A DNA stretch of 64,000 nt. Origin: Amblyomma americanum. Lineage: Eukaryota; Arthropoda; Arachnida; Ixodida; Ixodidae. Under the pieces are notes generated by a model. It saw only the letters and a list, made by a program, of their open reading frames with translations. It was not told where the DNA came from and made no database searches. How positions within the stretch are numbered: the stretch's first letter is position 1; each line of letters starts with the position of its first letter. The DNA is taken from positions 162,870,124-162,934,123 of the forward strand of contig NC_135498.1 of the NCBI RefSeq assembly GCF_052857255.1, given 5' to 3'. Of this stretch, positions 54,677 to 64,000 are shown one piece after another. Position numbers and translations under genes: made by a program.

Positions 54677-55759
54677 TTAGTAAGCGCTTAGTGAATGTGC
54701 ATAAAGGGAGTCCCAGCGCCGTCTTAACTGCCTTTCAATAATAACATCTAATTGGTCTCTCTCCTTTTTGCTAAGCCGTAAGTACGAGGTGGCGTATGTT
54801 AGTTTAGAGAGAATGAAAGCCTGAACTAATCTTAGGGCCTCCTTCTCTCTTAGCCCATTTCTTTTCTTGATTACCCGGCGTAGCATTCTAGAGACTTGTT
54901 CGGAATAGGCTTGGAGCAGTCTGATTGTAGTGGTGTTAGTGTTGCCGCTGGGTATGATGGCTCCCAGGATCTTGATCTCTTTCTTGATCGGACTGCTCAT
55001 ACCCTGGACCGTAATGACGACAGAGGGAGTGGACGGCAAAAGCCCTGTACTCTGCCTCTTTCCACGGTCGATCAGGGGTAACTCTGATTTCTCGGGAGAG
55101 CACATTAACCCATGCCTCGCCGCATGCTGGCACACGACATTCGCTGCTTCTTGAAGCCGGCCTTGAATTTCCCCTTCATTACCGCTGCAACACCAGATCG
55201 TAATGTCGTCGGCGTATATAGCGTGCTCAATGCCTTGGATGCGGTCTAGCTTCCCTGGTAGCCCACGCATGGCCAGGTTGAAAAGAAGTGGAGACAAGAC
55301 CGCACCCTGCTGGGTGCCCTTGGAACCTAGATTGAAAGGAGAGGAGGTCCGATCACCAATACTTATTGACGCTTTTCTATTGGAGAGAAAGTCCTTCACG
55401 TAATTATATGTGCGGTCACCACAGTTGATGCTGTTAAGCTCATCCAGTATTCCCTGGTGGGTGAGATTGTCAAATGCCCCTTTTAAATCGACCGCAAGGA
55501 TGCCCTTGACCTGACATCTTCCGGGGTTGTCCAGAATATCCTCTCTGATACGGAGGAGAATATCCTGTGTAGACAGCTTTTCTCTAAACCCGTACAGCGT
55601 GTCAGGGAGGATATCCGTCTTCCTCAGGAGTCGTTTCAGTCGGGCGTTCACGACCCTCTCGAACAGTTCACCCAGACACGACGTCAGGGAGATCGGTCGT
55701 AAATTATCAATATCACATGGCTTATTGGGCTTGGGAACAAATAGCACTAAAACCAACAT
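54677..55759 (-). pseudogene. I-clade ORF2, reverse transcriptase
   Basis: FVPKPNKPCDIDNLRPISLT, LDNPGRCQVKGILAVDLKGA, TQQGAVLSPLLFNLAMRGLP and AIYADDITIWCCSGN give an intact RT with both catalytic aspartates, followed by the thumb region (RMLRRVIKKRNGLREKEALR). It ends at an in-frame stop, after which reading resumes. About 55-60% resemblance by eye to the RT of the intact element at 27-33 kb. Confidence 0.85.
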
Positions 55760-55780
55760 CCAGGAGTCGGGGATCTGGCC

Positions 55781-56346
55781 CTAGTGCCAGCACTGCGTGT
55801 TGAAGTATTTCACTAATTTTCTTAAAGAGATGTCATCCATATTAAAGAGCATCTTGGTGTTTATCTGGTCCGGTCCAGGAGCGGTGTTCTTACGCATGAC
55901 GTCAAGCTCCGTCCTCAATTCCTCAACCGTTACGTCTTGGTCCACCTCTTCATTGGGTGCACCGGTGTACGCAGGGAGAGGGTACGAGAATCCCAGATCG
56001 AGGAATTTCCGTGCAAGTTCTGCAATGAGGGCTTCGTTGTCCTCTTTATAGCAGTGCAAGGCGTTACATAGCGTGTCTGTTTGCTCTTTCCGGTTTGAGT
56101 TCGGCTCGTTAAGGGATCTGAGGAGTCCCCATGCTTTAGCCGGGCCCATTCTACCGTTGAGCTCATCACACAGCTTGAGCCAGTTTTGGTTAGCGAGGTT
56201 ATGTGCGTAGTCACCCGCTTCTTTGGTGAGTTCTGCAATCTTGGTCTTCAGCTTGCGATTTAACTTTTGCCTTTTCCACCTCCTTGTCAGAGATCTCCTG
56301 GCTGCCCACAGATGTAACAGGTGCGGGTCAACTGCCGGAGTTTGTA
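55781..56346 (-). pseudogene. I-clade ORF2, linker before RT
   Basis: LLHLWAARRSLTRRWKRQKL, WGLLRSLNEPNSNRKEQT, and VEELRTELDVMRKNTAPGPD correspond to the segment between endonuclease and RT in the intact element (compare its LLHLWQAQKGLQKGW and AAGPDKVTNKTL blocks). It ends at a single in-frame TAG before the RT. Confidence 0.8.
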
Positions 56347-57205
56347 ACACCGAACACTAGCGATCGAAAGCAGAAGCTGAAATCGCCTTGCAATCGAGGT
56401 TGCATCAGCCGAACGGGAGCGTCGTCATGTTCATCGAGGACATGAGGCCACTCTTCAATCGCGTCGACCCTGCTATGCCCGAGGACAAGAAGGTACGCCA
56501 CTATATGCGCGGCGTAAAAGAGCAACTCTTTGCCGGACTGGTACGTGACCCGCCAAGGACGGTGGCCAACTTTTCCAAGGAGGCAACAACCATGAAGCAT
56601 TCTCTGCAAGAACGGGGCATGCATTACGGCCGTCAGGCTAGTGTAGCAGCCATTCACCACTGTATACGCCCACGTCGCTACCAATTGAGGGGCTTCGATA
56701 GCTTCTGAGGGGCCTGGTGTGTGAAGAACTTGAGAAACTTTGCTTCGAAGCTCCACAGGCCAGCGTCTCTACCATACCGGACGTGGTCCGAGATGAAGTC
56801 CGGCGAGCTGTTCAGTCGTCACCAGCTCCACAGCCAGCGCCCTATGTGATGACATACAGTCAAGCACTACAAAGCCGTTCTGGGCCAGTGAGACAAGCCT
56901 TTTCTCCCGTCACTCATGTGCCTTCACTGCGGTGCCCAACTGCAGCTGTACCCGTCGTACCGCAGGAGCCCCGGTCCACCATGAGTAAAGCGCGCGTTTG
57001 GCATACGCCAAACAATAGGCCGCTCTGCTACCACTGCGGGGAGACCGGCCACATTATCAATCACTGCCCCTACCACAGAATGGGCTTAAGGGGGTTTTCA
57101 CCGGACGCACCTCGACCACGCTATGGAGACCAGCCGCGGGACATCGAGCAGTATCTGTCCGATAATGTGCAGCCAACGACGTCGCGGCGACGCCAGTCCC
57201 GGTAG
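56347..57205 (+). pseudogene. Middle Gypsy gag, second part with zinc knuckle
   Basis: QSRLHQPNGSVVMFIEDMRP and VRHYMRGVKEQLFAGLVRDP belong to the gag capsid region. After frame changes the 56717-57205 frame holds VVRDEVRRAVQSSPAPQP and a CCHC knuckle, CYHCGETGHIINHC (from 57026). It continues the gag interrupted at 53592. Confidence 0.8.
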
Positions 57206-57260
57206 CCATCCGCAAGGCGGTTTTCTTCGCCAAGCCGCCCGTCTTTTTCTAGCCAGTTCA

Positions 57261-57283
57261 TAGGTGCGCCCCCCCCCCCCCCA
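57261..57283 (+). repeat. C-homopolymer tract
   Basis: A run of about 18 C residues following GGTGCG. Length uncertain for sequencing reasons. It lies in the gag-protease spacer. Confidence 0.8.
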
Positions 57284-57429
57284 TATGGAAAACTGAAGAC
57301 GGCGTCCCCCAGGGGAAGGCCCGCCACTATTGGATCAAATCAAAAGCATCCACCCGATGATTCGCGGCTACGACCCGAACGACGACAACCTCACTCGACG
57401 ACCTCAACGACAACGACGTGCTGTGACCG

Positions 57430-57745
57430 ACTGGTGTCTGCCGAAATCCTAGTAATCACTGATAATTGCGAAGTGACCGCAGTTGTGGATACCTGCGCTG
57501 ATTTTTCTGTAATTAGCAGTCGGTTAGCCACGACCCACGGAAAGGTTCTGACTTCTTGGTCTGGACCACAGATCCGCACCGCTGGCGGGCATGTGGTTAC
57601 GCCAATTGGCGTCTGCACGTCACGAATAAAGATCCGCACTGCTACTTTCCCTGGTTGCTTTGCTGTGCTGCCCGAGTGCTCCAAAGACATGATACTCGGT
57701 TTGGATTTCCTTCGGAAGTACGGTGCTGTCATCAACCTTCAGTAG
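57430..57745 (+). pseudogene. Middle Gypsy aspartic protease
   Basis: VVDTCADFSVISSRLA is the active-site strand, with Cys where glycine is expected after Asp-Thr. Later DMILGLDFLRKYGAVINL matches the second conserved block. Ends with TAG at 57742-57744. Confidence 0.75.
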
Positions 57746-57751
57746 CTGGTC

Positions 57752-59060
57752 GTGTCATTTTCCACTCAACCCTTTGTTGACGGCAATCCTGAGCCACGCG
57801 GTACTAAGTTACGCGTCTTTGACGACCACGTATTAATCCCGTCAAAATCTAGCATGTTTGTCACCGTACATTGCGACATCACCGGAACTCGTGGCATCGC
57901 TGATACCAACATGTCGCTGCTCCTTGCTCGGAATGTCTGTATTGTTCGCGGAATTGTTGAGGTGAACAATATTCGAACCGATCTCTTACAACCAATTCTG
58001 GCTGTGAACCTCAGTGTTCGCCTGGCAGAACAACTATTGCGTATTTCAAAGAACTCAGCGAATTCGCGGGACAGCACGCCTTGTCCAAAGCCTCGGCATC
58101 AGTGGAGGCACCGACCACTCCCTTAAAAACTTACGTGAACTCCAACCTCCCGCCTAATAAGAAACGCGGCCTCGAAAGCGTTATCCAGTATTTCTGTTAC
58201 TGCTTTGCCTCGACCTTTAAGGTTAGGCAGACACCTCTCGCAAAGCACCGAATAATAGTCGACGCCAACCAGCGGCCGGAATGTCAGCCGACTTACCGGA
58301 TCTCTTCAAAGAAACGTGATGCCTTTCGACGCCAAGTTCAAGAAATAATCCAGGACGACGTGATACAGCCACCGACGCGTCCGTGGGCGTCGCCTGTAGT
58401 TCCAGCAGCAAAGAAAGATGAAACACTATGGTTCTGCGTTGATTATTGACGTTTAAACAAATTCACTAAAAAGGATGTTTATCCTCTGCCGCGCATTGAT
58501 GACTCCCTGGATCGATTGTACCCCGCCAAGTACTTCTCATTTCTAGATTTATGCAGCGGCTATTGGCAAATCGAGGTGGACCAACGCAACGGGGAAAAGA
58601 CCACCTTTATTTCACTGGAAGGTCTGTACGAATTCCGGGAGCTCTATTTCGGCCTGTGCTCGGCTCCTGCAACCAGCCAGCGGATGATGGACACCGCTCT
58701 GGCTGATCTGAAATATTGACAGTCCTGTCTCGTGTACTTGGGTGACGTTGTCATGTTCTCTGGTACGTTCGAAGAGCATTTGAGATGCCTGCGCGCGGTG
58801 CTCGAAGCAATTCGATCGGCCGGTCTTTCCCTGAAGCCCGAAAAGTGTCACTTCTCTGTCAAAGAGTTGAAGTTTCTGGGCCACATTGTGAGTGCTAATG
58901 AGGTTAGCCCCGACCCCGATAAGACAACCGCCGTGGCTGCTTTTCCTGTGCCCACAGATAAGCGAAGCGTGCGCCTCTTTCTAGGTCTCTGCGCCTATTA
59001 TCGGCGTTTTGTGCAACACTTCTCTCAGATTGCTGAGCCCCTCACCCGCCAAACGAAATA
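57752..59060 (+). pseudogene. Middle Gypsy reverse transcriptase
   Basis: A pre-RT linker (57752-58126), then after a frameshift RT with RQTPLAKHRIIVDANQR, RPWASPVVPAAKKDETLWFC and a premature TGA at 58447-58449. FSFLDLCSGYWQIEVDQRNG is followed by another TGA at 58717-58719. The palm motif reads VYLGDVVMFSG: one catalytic aspartate of the usual Tyr-x-Asp-Asp is glycine. KFLGHIVSANEVSPDPDK is intact. A stop occurs near 59060. Confidence 0.85.
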
Positions 59061-59600
59061 ATCCGAACCGTTCTTCTGGGGCCTGGAGCAACAGAAGGCC
59101 TTTGAAAACCTCCGAACTCGTCTCCAAAGTACGCCCATCGTTGCACACTTTGACGAGTCGACCGCCAATGAACTGTACACAGACGCCAGCAACATCGGCT
59201 TCGATGCGGTCCTTGTGTAGTGTCAGGATGGTCTCCAGCGCATAATCGCATACGCGAGCTGCACCTTGTCACGATCTGAGGCAAACTATTCCACCACTGA
59301 AAAAGACTGCCTGTCCAGTGTGTGGGCAGTGACGAAATTTCGCCCGTGCTTATACGGCCGCCCTTTCAGGGTCGTAAGTGACCACCACTTGCTGTGTTGG
59401 CTGGCGAACCTCGAAGATCCCAGGGACGGCTTGCACGCTGGAGCCTTCAACTTTAGGAATTCGATGTCAACATCGTCTATAAGTCTGGTCGAAAGCACAG
59501 TGATGCCGACTGTTTGTCTCGTGCTCCTATCGAGGACCCTCCAGTTGACCCCGACGAAGATTCCATTTTTTTGGCGCCATCTGCACGTCCGTTCTGATTG
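59061..59600 (+). pseudogene. Middle Gypsy RNase H
   Basis: ELYTDASNIGFDAVLV followed by a TAG at 59218-59220, then [40 protein letters not shown] and a frameshifted tail ([20 protein letters not shown] near 59460-59520). The family motifs are present but interrupted. Confidence 0.8.
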
Positions 59601-59779
59601 AACACCAAAGAGACGACAGTGAACTACGGCCCCTCATTGAGTATCTGGAAGGAAGCGCTCAGTCTCCCCCACAGATATTCTCACCTGGACGGTCGTCGTT
59701 CTGTTTACGTGACGGAAACCTGTATAAAAAAACTACGGCCCGACCAAAGCTGTTTATCTGCTCGTCTTGCCTATGGATC

Positions 59780-60860
59780 TTCGCGACGAAGTCCTGCAGG
59801 CATGCCATGATGACCGATCTTCTGGTCACCTGGGTTTTTGTCGAACTTTGGCACGAACACGGTAAACGTACTACTGGCCCAGGGTTGCTGCAGTTGTGGA
59901 GCATTACGTAAGAACTTGCCGCGACTTTCAGCGTCACAAGACGCTGCCGACTAAGCCAGCCGGCATACTGCAGTGTATTGATCCGCCTCAGGTTCTCTTC
60001 CATCAAGTCGGCATGGACTTACTCGGCCATTTCCGGAGAACGCGCTGAGTAACCGCTACACTGTGGTAGCCTCCGACTACCTCAGCAGATACTGTGAAAC
60101 TAAACCTCTTTCCCGTGGTACCGCTGACGAAATTTCGAACTTTTTTATCCAAAACACTTTGTTTCGTCACGGTGCACCCGCCATCGTTTTAATATATAGA
60201 GGAACAGCGTTCACCTCAGACCTTCCGCAGGAGGTTATGCGCATGAGCAGCACTAGTCACCGCCAGACAACCGCTTACAACCCCCAAACGAACGGCTTCA
60301 TCAAACGGCTCAAGACGATAGCCGACATGATTTTAATGTATGTCGATGCGGACCACCGGAACTGGGACGCCATAATTCCTTACGTCACATTTGCATATAA
60401 TACTGCAGTCCAGGAAACGACACACTTCACTCCATTTCGTTTAGTACATGGTCGCTAAGCCACATGTACTAAACAGCAGTGTTGCAGTGCTGCTTCAAGC
60501 TAACACTAACTCCCCTATTATGGGTGCTGCCCAATTTATTCGTTACGCTGAGGCCGCCCGCCAACTCGCTCGAGAGCGCATCCGGCACCAGCAGGTTCTC
60601 GACGCTCGGCGCTATAACCTCCGCCACCGAAACGTGCGTTACCAGCCCGGCGAACAAGTGTTGATGTAGAGCCCAATCCGCATGCGAGGGCGCTCTGAGA
60701 AGCTTCTACGCCGATACTTTGGCCCCTACGAGGTGCTCCGCCAGCTCAGCGAAGTCACCTACGAAGCTGTTCCTCAGGAAGCCGTTTGCTCTTTTGGACG
60801 GCCGACCTCCGAAGTTGTCCGCGTCGCCCGGATGAAGCCGTACCACATCCTCTAGCGCCT
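59780..60860 (+). pseudogene. Middle Gypsy integrase
   Basis: Zinc region in pieces (HDDRSSGHLGFCRTLARTR, then HYVRTCRDFQRHKT, with expected Cys replaced by Asp/Phe). Core: YTVVASDYLSRYCETKPL, TLFRHGAPAIVLIYRGTAFT (second acidic position not preserved), SHRQTTAYNPQTNGFIKRLK (third catalytic Glu replaced). C-terminal block (RYFGPYEVLRQLSEVTYEAV) to a TAG at 60853-60855. Frameshift near 60455. Confidence 0.8.
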
Positions 60861-60942
60861 TACGCGTGTCTACACCGTACATGCGACTACCCTTGTTGTC
60901 CTGCCTTCCATTGCTGCTGCACCGAGTCGGTGTCTTTCAAGT

Positions 60943-61144
60943 AATGCCACACTACTAACTGCTAGAGCGGCGCCGTATCGCGGCTATACCGTATTACCCT
61001 GACGTTGGCAAGCCTTGAGCCATCTCGGGGCTAGATGCCTCCTCGTCTTCATCTCTCGGGCTGCCTGGTGCCTTGCGCGTTTCAACAGCGTGTTGTGCGT
61101 ACACGTAAACGAGCCCTGCGTTCGTCAACCGTTTCTCGGTGACA
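60943..61144 (+). repeat. 3' LTR of the middle Gypsy element
   Basis: Starts GTAATGCCACACTACTAACT, ends TTTCTCGGTGACA. Differs from the 5' LTR by scattered substitutions. No convincing target duplication could be recognised (left flank GGTTTGA, right flank ATATGTA). Confidence 0.7.
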
Positions 61145-61545
61145 ATATGTAAACACAGAAAAAGTTTAGAAGGAGTACTGACAAGGTGGTGACAGAGCAG
61201 TTTTTAGCACGTTGCAGTCCAAAGCTAGCGCTCTTTCTGAAAGAAGGAAAGTTGTGTACATTAGATGAGTTTGCGACACTGCAGACCAATTCCTCGAGGC
61301 TCAAGTGTTGAGAAATATGAGTAAGGCAAAGGAGGAAGCTCAAAACGGGCCAGAGACAAATGCGACAAAATCAAGAGCCTATTGTGGTGCATCTAAGCGC
61401 CAGTAAGGTGTTTTTTCTGTGGCAAGGTGGGACACCATGCAATGGACTGTCGGACTAGTAGCGTTGCCCAAAAGACACAGGTTTTTTGTCAAGGTTGTAA
61501 GAGGGGAGGACATACTGTGGATGAGTGCCGATAAAGAACGCAGGA
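61145..61545 (+). pseudogene. Gmr1-like gag, second part with two zinc knuckles
   Basis: VVTEQFLARCSPKLALFLKE and KLCTLDEFATL continue the capsid region broken at 52931, then after frame changes VLRNMSKAKEEAQNGPE. Two knuckles follow: CFFCGKVGHHAMDC-like near 61415-61455 and CQGCKRGGHTVDEC near 61490-61530. The frame across the Gypsy insertion is consistent, apart from a stop directly after it. Confidence 0.75.
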
Positions 61546-61689
61546 CCGAGCTGCACGCGTTGTCGACTCTAGGGTAGAACTTGTCACGCCACCTGAAGTT
61601 CCGCAGCTGAAAGAAGAGAAAACGCTGCTGGAAAATGAAGTGGTGAGTGGAACACCCAAGTCGAAAGCAGCAATGCCGGTGGTTGTTGG

Positions 61690-61920
61690 GCAAATATAGA
61701 ATCGTCCTGTATATATTGGTGCTTAGAGACAGCGGAGCCAAAAGAGTTTTGGTTCGGAGAAGCCTCGTCAAGGACGAGGATCTTACAGGGAAAGCGTCGG
61801 CCGTCACTCTTCTAGTTAGCAAAGTAAGGTACCTTCCTGAATCCAAGATTCTTGTGTCCGCGCCATATTATACTGCACAGGTAGTGGCAAAATGCGTAGA
61901 ACCAATGTAGGATCTCATCT
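61690..61920 (+). pseudogene. Gmr1-like aspartic protease
   Basis: LRDSGAKRVLVRRSLVKDED contains Asp-Ser-Gly in place of the commoner Asp-Thr-Gly. SKVRYLPESKILVSAPYYTA and VVAKCVEPM follow, then a stop, and DLILGNITGARS in another frame at about 61910-61945. Confidence 0.7.
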
Positions 61921-62269
61921 TAGGAAACATTACGGGTGCAAGAAGTGTCGAGCAATCAGATCTCGAGTGAAGAATATTCGACGATGAGGAACTCCGAAAG
62001 GAGGAAAAGGCCACGACAGGTCAGGCGGGTGATGGAGCAGTTAGTTTCTCGTCGGCAATGGCGACAAGAGCTCAAGGGACCGCCCGATCAACGCAGCGTC
62101 CGCTGTCTATTCCTTTTACGATGTGCCTGTTCGCAACACCGGGCGAAATTGCAATTAGGCTAAGAGAGGACCCGAGCTTGAACGTCGGTTTCGAAAGAAT
62201 TCCGGAAAAGGGTGAAAAGAAAGAGGAGTCGTAGGTCATTCCAATATCAATTGGTGAACAGTCCTCTGC

Positions 62270-63250
62270 ACAGGGTATACATATTAAGCTCGGGAAGGCA
62301 GGTCCAACAGCTGGTGTTACCGAAATTATGCGACAGACAGTCTTACGCTTAGGACAGGACGCCATTATGACCGGTCGCCAGGGTGTTCACAAAACGGTGC
62401 CTAGACTCACCGAAAAGTTTTTGTGGCCAGGTGTCCAGAGTGACGTTAAACACTTTGTTCGCTGGTGTGGCGTGTGCCAGCGCACAGTTCCAAAATGAAG
62501 AGTTGGTCCCGTACCTCTGCGCAAGATGCCAGCCATCGACCTACCGTTTGAAAGAATGGCTATTGGCATTGTGGAGCCAATCCCTCCAGTATCAGCCAGA
62601 GGCAATAGATATGTGCTTACCCTTGTCGACGCGGCCACTCGTTATCCGGACGCTATTCCATTGAAGACTGTTGACTGTCTCTATGTTGCAGAGGGTCTTG
62701 TGGAGGTGTGCTCGCGTTAAGGATTCCCGAGCGGAATCTTGAGTAAACGGGACTCGAACTTCACGCCGGAACTAGTGAAGGAGTTTAACCGCCTTTTGCG
62801 AATAAGGCAGTTACTAACAACGCCATACCATCCCATGTGTAATGTGCTTGTAGGACGGTTCTACAGCAACCTAAGAAATATGATCAGGAAAATGTGCTAG
62901 GAAGAACCTACTGATTGGGATAGATACTTCTCAGCTCTTTTATTCGCTCACCGCGAAGTACCGCAAATGAGTCTTGGATTCTCGCCCTTCGGTATATTGT
63001 ATGGGAGAACCATAAGAGTTCCACTTACAATACTTAAGGAGCTGTGGGCTAATAGATTCCCTCAGATCTCAAGACAACATACACATACGTTCTTCAGTGG
63101 CGAGACGAGTTGGAGGAAACATGTGGGCTTGCACTTTAAGGCCTGGAAATGGCGCGCGAGAACTATAAGGGCTACTATGACAAGAAAGCCACTCACAGAA
63201 ATCTGAATCCGGTCGACAGGGTTCTGATCCGAGCACCCACGGAGCATAAT
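62270..63250 (+). pseudogene. Gmr1-like integrase, upstream of RT
   Basis: Zinc region: HQGVHKTVPRLTEKFLWPGV-like text at 62375-62430 and FVRWCGVCQRTVP at 62455-62493. Core: PFERMAIGIVEPIPPVSARG (first acidic residue replaced), RYVLTLVDAATRYPDAIPLK, RDSNFTPELVKEFNRLLR (second), YHPMCNVLVGRFYSNLRNM (third replaced by Gly). Then SLGFSPFGILYGRTIRVPLT and DRVLIRAPTEHNNLL with a C-terminal block to about 63400. Premature stops and frameshifts. All three catalytic acidic positions look damaged or uncertain. Confidence 0.75.
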
Positions 63251-63259
63251 AATTTACTG

Positions 63260-64000
63260 ATACAATAGACCTTACCTTGTGACGAAGAAGATAAATAACA
63301 TGGATTATGAATTACTGATAAATAACACCAAGAAGGTTTTTCATGCAATTATGCTCAAAAATTACGAAGTTCCCGCACGGTACACGCCCAAGGTAGCATG
63401 CCCGGTGGTGGCAGAGGAGACAGATGATGTAGCCGAGGTGCCCGTGTGCAGTGGGAAGAAAAGTTTAGTATGGAATAAGGTACTAATAAACCCCAATTTT
63501 AATGAAGACAGAATATCACAGATAAAGGCCCTACTCTAAAGCAAAGCATTTTCGGCTTTGCATAGTATCATCAGTCAGATTTGCTGTGAAGTGCTCAATG
63601 TGAACAAATTGTTAGCGGTCAAGTAAAGTGTGGGCGTTGGGGGCACGGCTATCACCGCATGGTCTCGAGCCGCCAGAATCTTCGGCACAAGAAAACTGTC
63701 GGATGGGATAAGGTGTTAATGAAGCCCAATTTGAATGAGGACCGACGATCACAGATAAAGGCCCAACTCTAAAGCAAAGGGGATGTGTTTTCGGATGTGC
63801 CGGGCAAAACGGATGTCATATGTTGCAAATTAGATCTCTCTACATAGAGACCAATCAGTGTGAAACAATACCCACTACCTTTACTAGTTCAAGCATCAAC
63901 TGAAAATGAGGTGTGAGAGATGTTGAAGCTTGGTGTGACTTAGAGGTCGTGGTCAGCATACAATGCGCCCCTCTTTGGTTGTCAAAAAGCCTGAAGGTAC
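63260..64000 (+). pseudogene. Integrase tail, duplicated linker and RT start
   Basis: 63279-63539 encodes DYELLINNTKKVFHAIMLKN, a GPY/F-like tail, then KSLVWNKVLINPNFNEDRIS. A second copy of the latter lies at about 63690-63779. 63790-64000 continues as in the minus copy at 23240-23020, ending with VVKKPEG, the first conserved block of RT, so RT lies beyond the window. Confidence 0.65.

Larger units (their letters stand above)
53593..56346 (-). mobile_element. 5'-truncated I-clade retrotransposon, three stops from open
   Basis: The minus-strand 3' end is at about 53593 with AATAAA (minus strand of 53607-53612) and a short tail, and the 5' truncation is at about 56346. Flanks CCAGCGAACGAGGAG (left) and CTAGCGATCGAAAG (right) form a possible, degenerate target duplication. 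The three coding blocks (56346-55784, 55759-54680, 54532-53642) lie in one frame, separated only by stop codons near 55781, 54677 and 54624. ORF1 and the endonuclease are missing. Confidence 0.8.
52932..61144 (+). mobile_element. Gypsy-type LTR retrotransposon, split by an I-clade element
   Basis: ~203-bp LTRs (52932-53134 and about 60943-61144, roughly 85% alike by eye) share CCACACTACTAACT, GCCGTATCGCGG, TTGGCAAGCCTTGAGCCATC and AAACGAGCCCTGCGTTCGT. The interior reads gag, protease, RT, RNase H, integrase. The gag is split by a minus-strand I-clade copy (53593-56346). Several premature stops, and the RT active site is changed. It sits in the gag of the Gmr1-like element. Confidence 0.85.
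51690..64000 (+). mobile_element. Gmr1-like LTR retrotransposon, split by a Gypsy element, running past the window
   Basis: Order on the plus strand: 5' LTR region, gag (52345-52931), an 8.2-kb Gypsy insertion (52932-61144), gag end with zinc knuckles (61145-61545), protease (61690-61920), integrase (62270-63250), linker, and the start of RT at the window edge. Integrase before RT is the diagnostic gene order of the Gmr1 group. The gag reading resumes across the inserted Gypsy. Stops and frameshifts throughout. Confidence 0.75.

Noticed and set aside
52932..61144. An endogenous virus with an envelope gene
   Set aside because: Between integrase and the 3' LTR there is no room for an envelope ORF, and none of the LTR elements here shows one.

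Overview
The window looks like nuclear DNA of a hard tick (Ixodidae, probably metastriate). This is inferred, because no search could be run. The grounds are many tRNA-headed SINEs of the type known as Ruka in Rhipicephalus, with a conserved body and a TAA-repeat or T-rich tail; I-clade non-LTR retrotransposons with a C-terminal RNase H; CR1-like and Gypsy-type elements; and very few host exons. No bacterial-style genes, rRNA, true tRNA gene or CRISPR array were seen.

Layout. 1-8782: long inverted-repeat arms (about 1.1 kb) enclosing broken I-clade retrotransposon pieces, a third partial arm copy and SINE debris. 9-17.7 kb: a gag/pol-less element with two 431-bp direct repeats, a solo-LTR-like sequence and several SINEs. 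18.3-48.0 kb: a minus-strand host gene is proposed, with exons at 47757-47991, 44324-44598 and 18280-18645. Splice sites and phases agree, giving a 291-aa single-pass membrane protein if the ATG at 47991 is the start. Its 25.7-kb second intron holds most of the transposons: a minus-strand Gmr1-like remnant (20.8-23.5 kb), a plus-strand Gypsy remnant (23.6-26.0 kb), two abutting 733/734-bp TA-flanked palindromic MITEs, an uninterrupted 5,670-bp I-clade retrotransposon inside the second MITE with a perfect 10-bp target duplication (27381-33050), and a minus-strand Gypsy element (33616-42911) split by a gag-only LTR element (37149-42180). A truncated CR1-like element abuts the exon 2 splice acceptor.

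48-64 kb: a truncated RNase H piece and SINEs, then a three-level nest. A plus-strand Gmr1-like element with order gag, protease, integrase, RT (from about 51.69 kb past the window end) is split in gag by a Gypsy element (52932-61144), whose own gag is split by a 5'-truncated I-clade element on the minus strand (53593-56346).

Only the I-clade element at 27381-33050 has uninterrupted coding capacity. The other autonomous elements carry stops, frameshifts or lost catalytic residues. The most notable points are the transposon-filled host gene, the intact I-clade element with its datable nesting, the two nests whose frames resume across the insertions, the Gmr1-type gene order, and the unclassified long inverted-repeat element at the left edge. 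No unmistakably new biological system was found.
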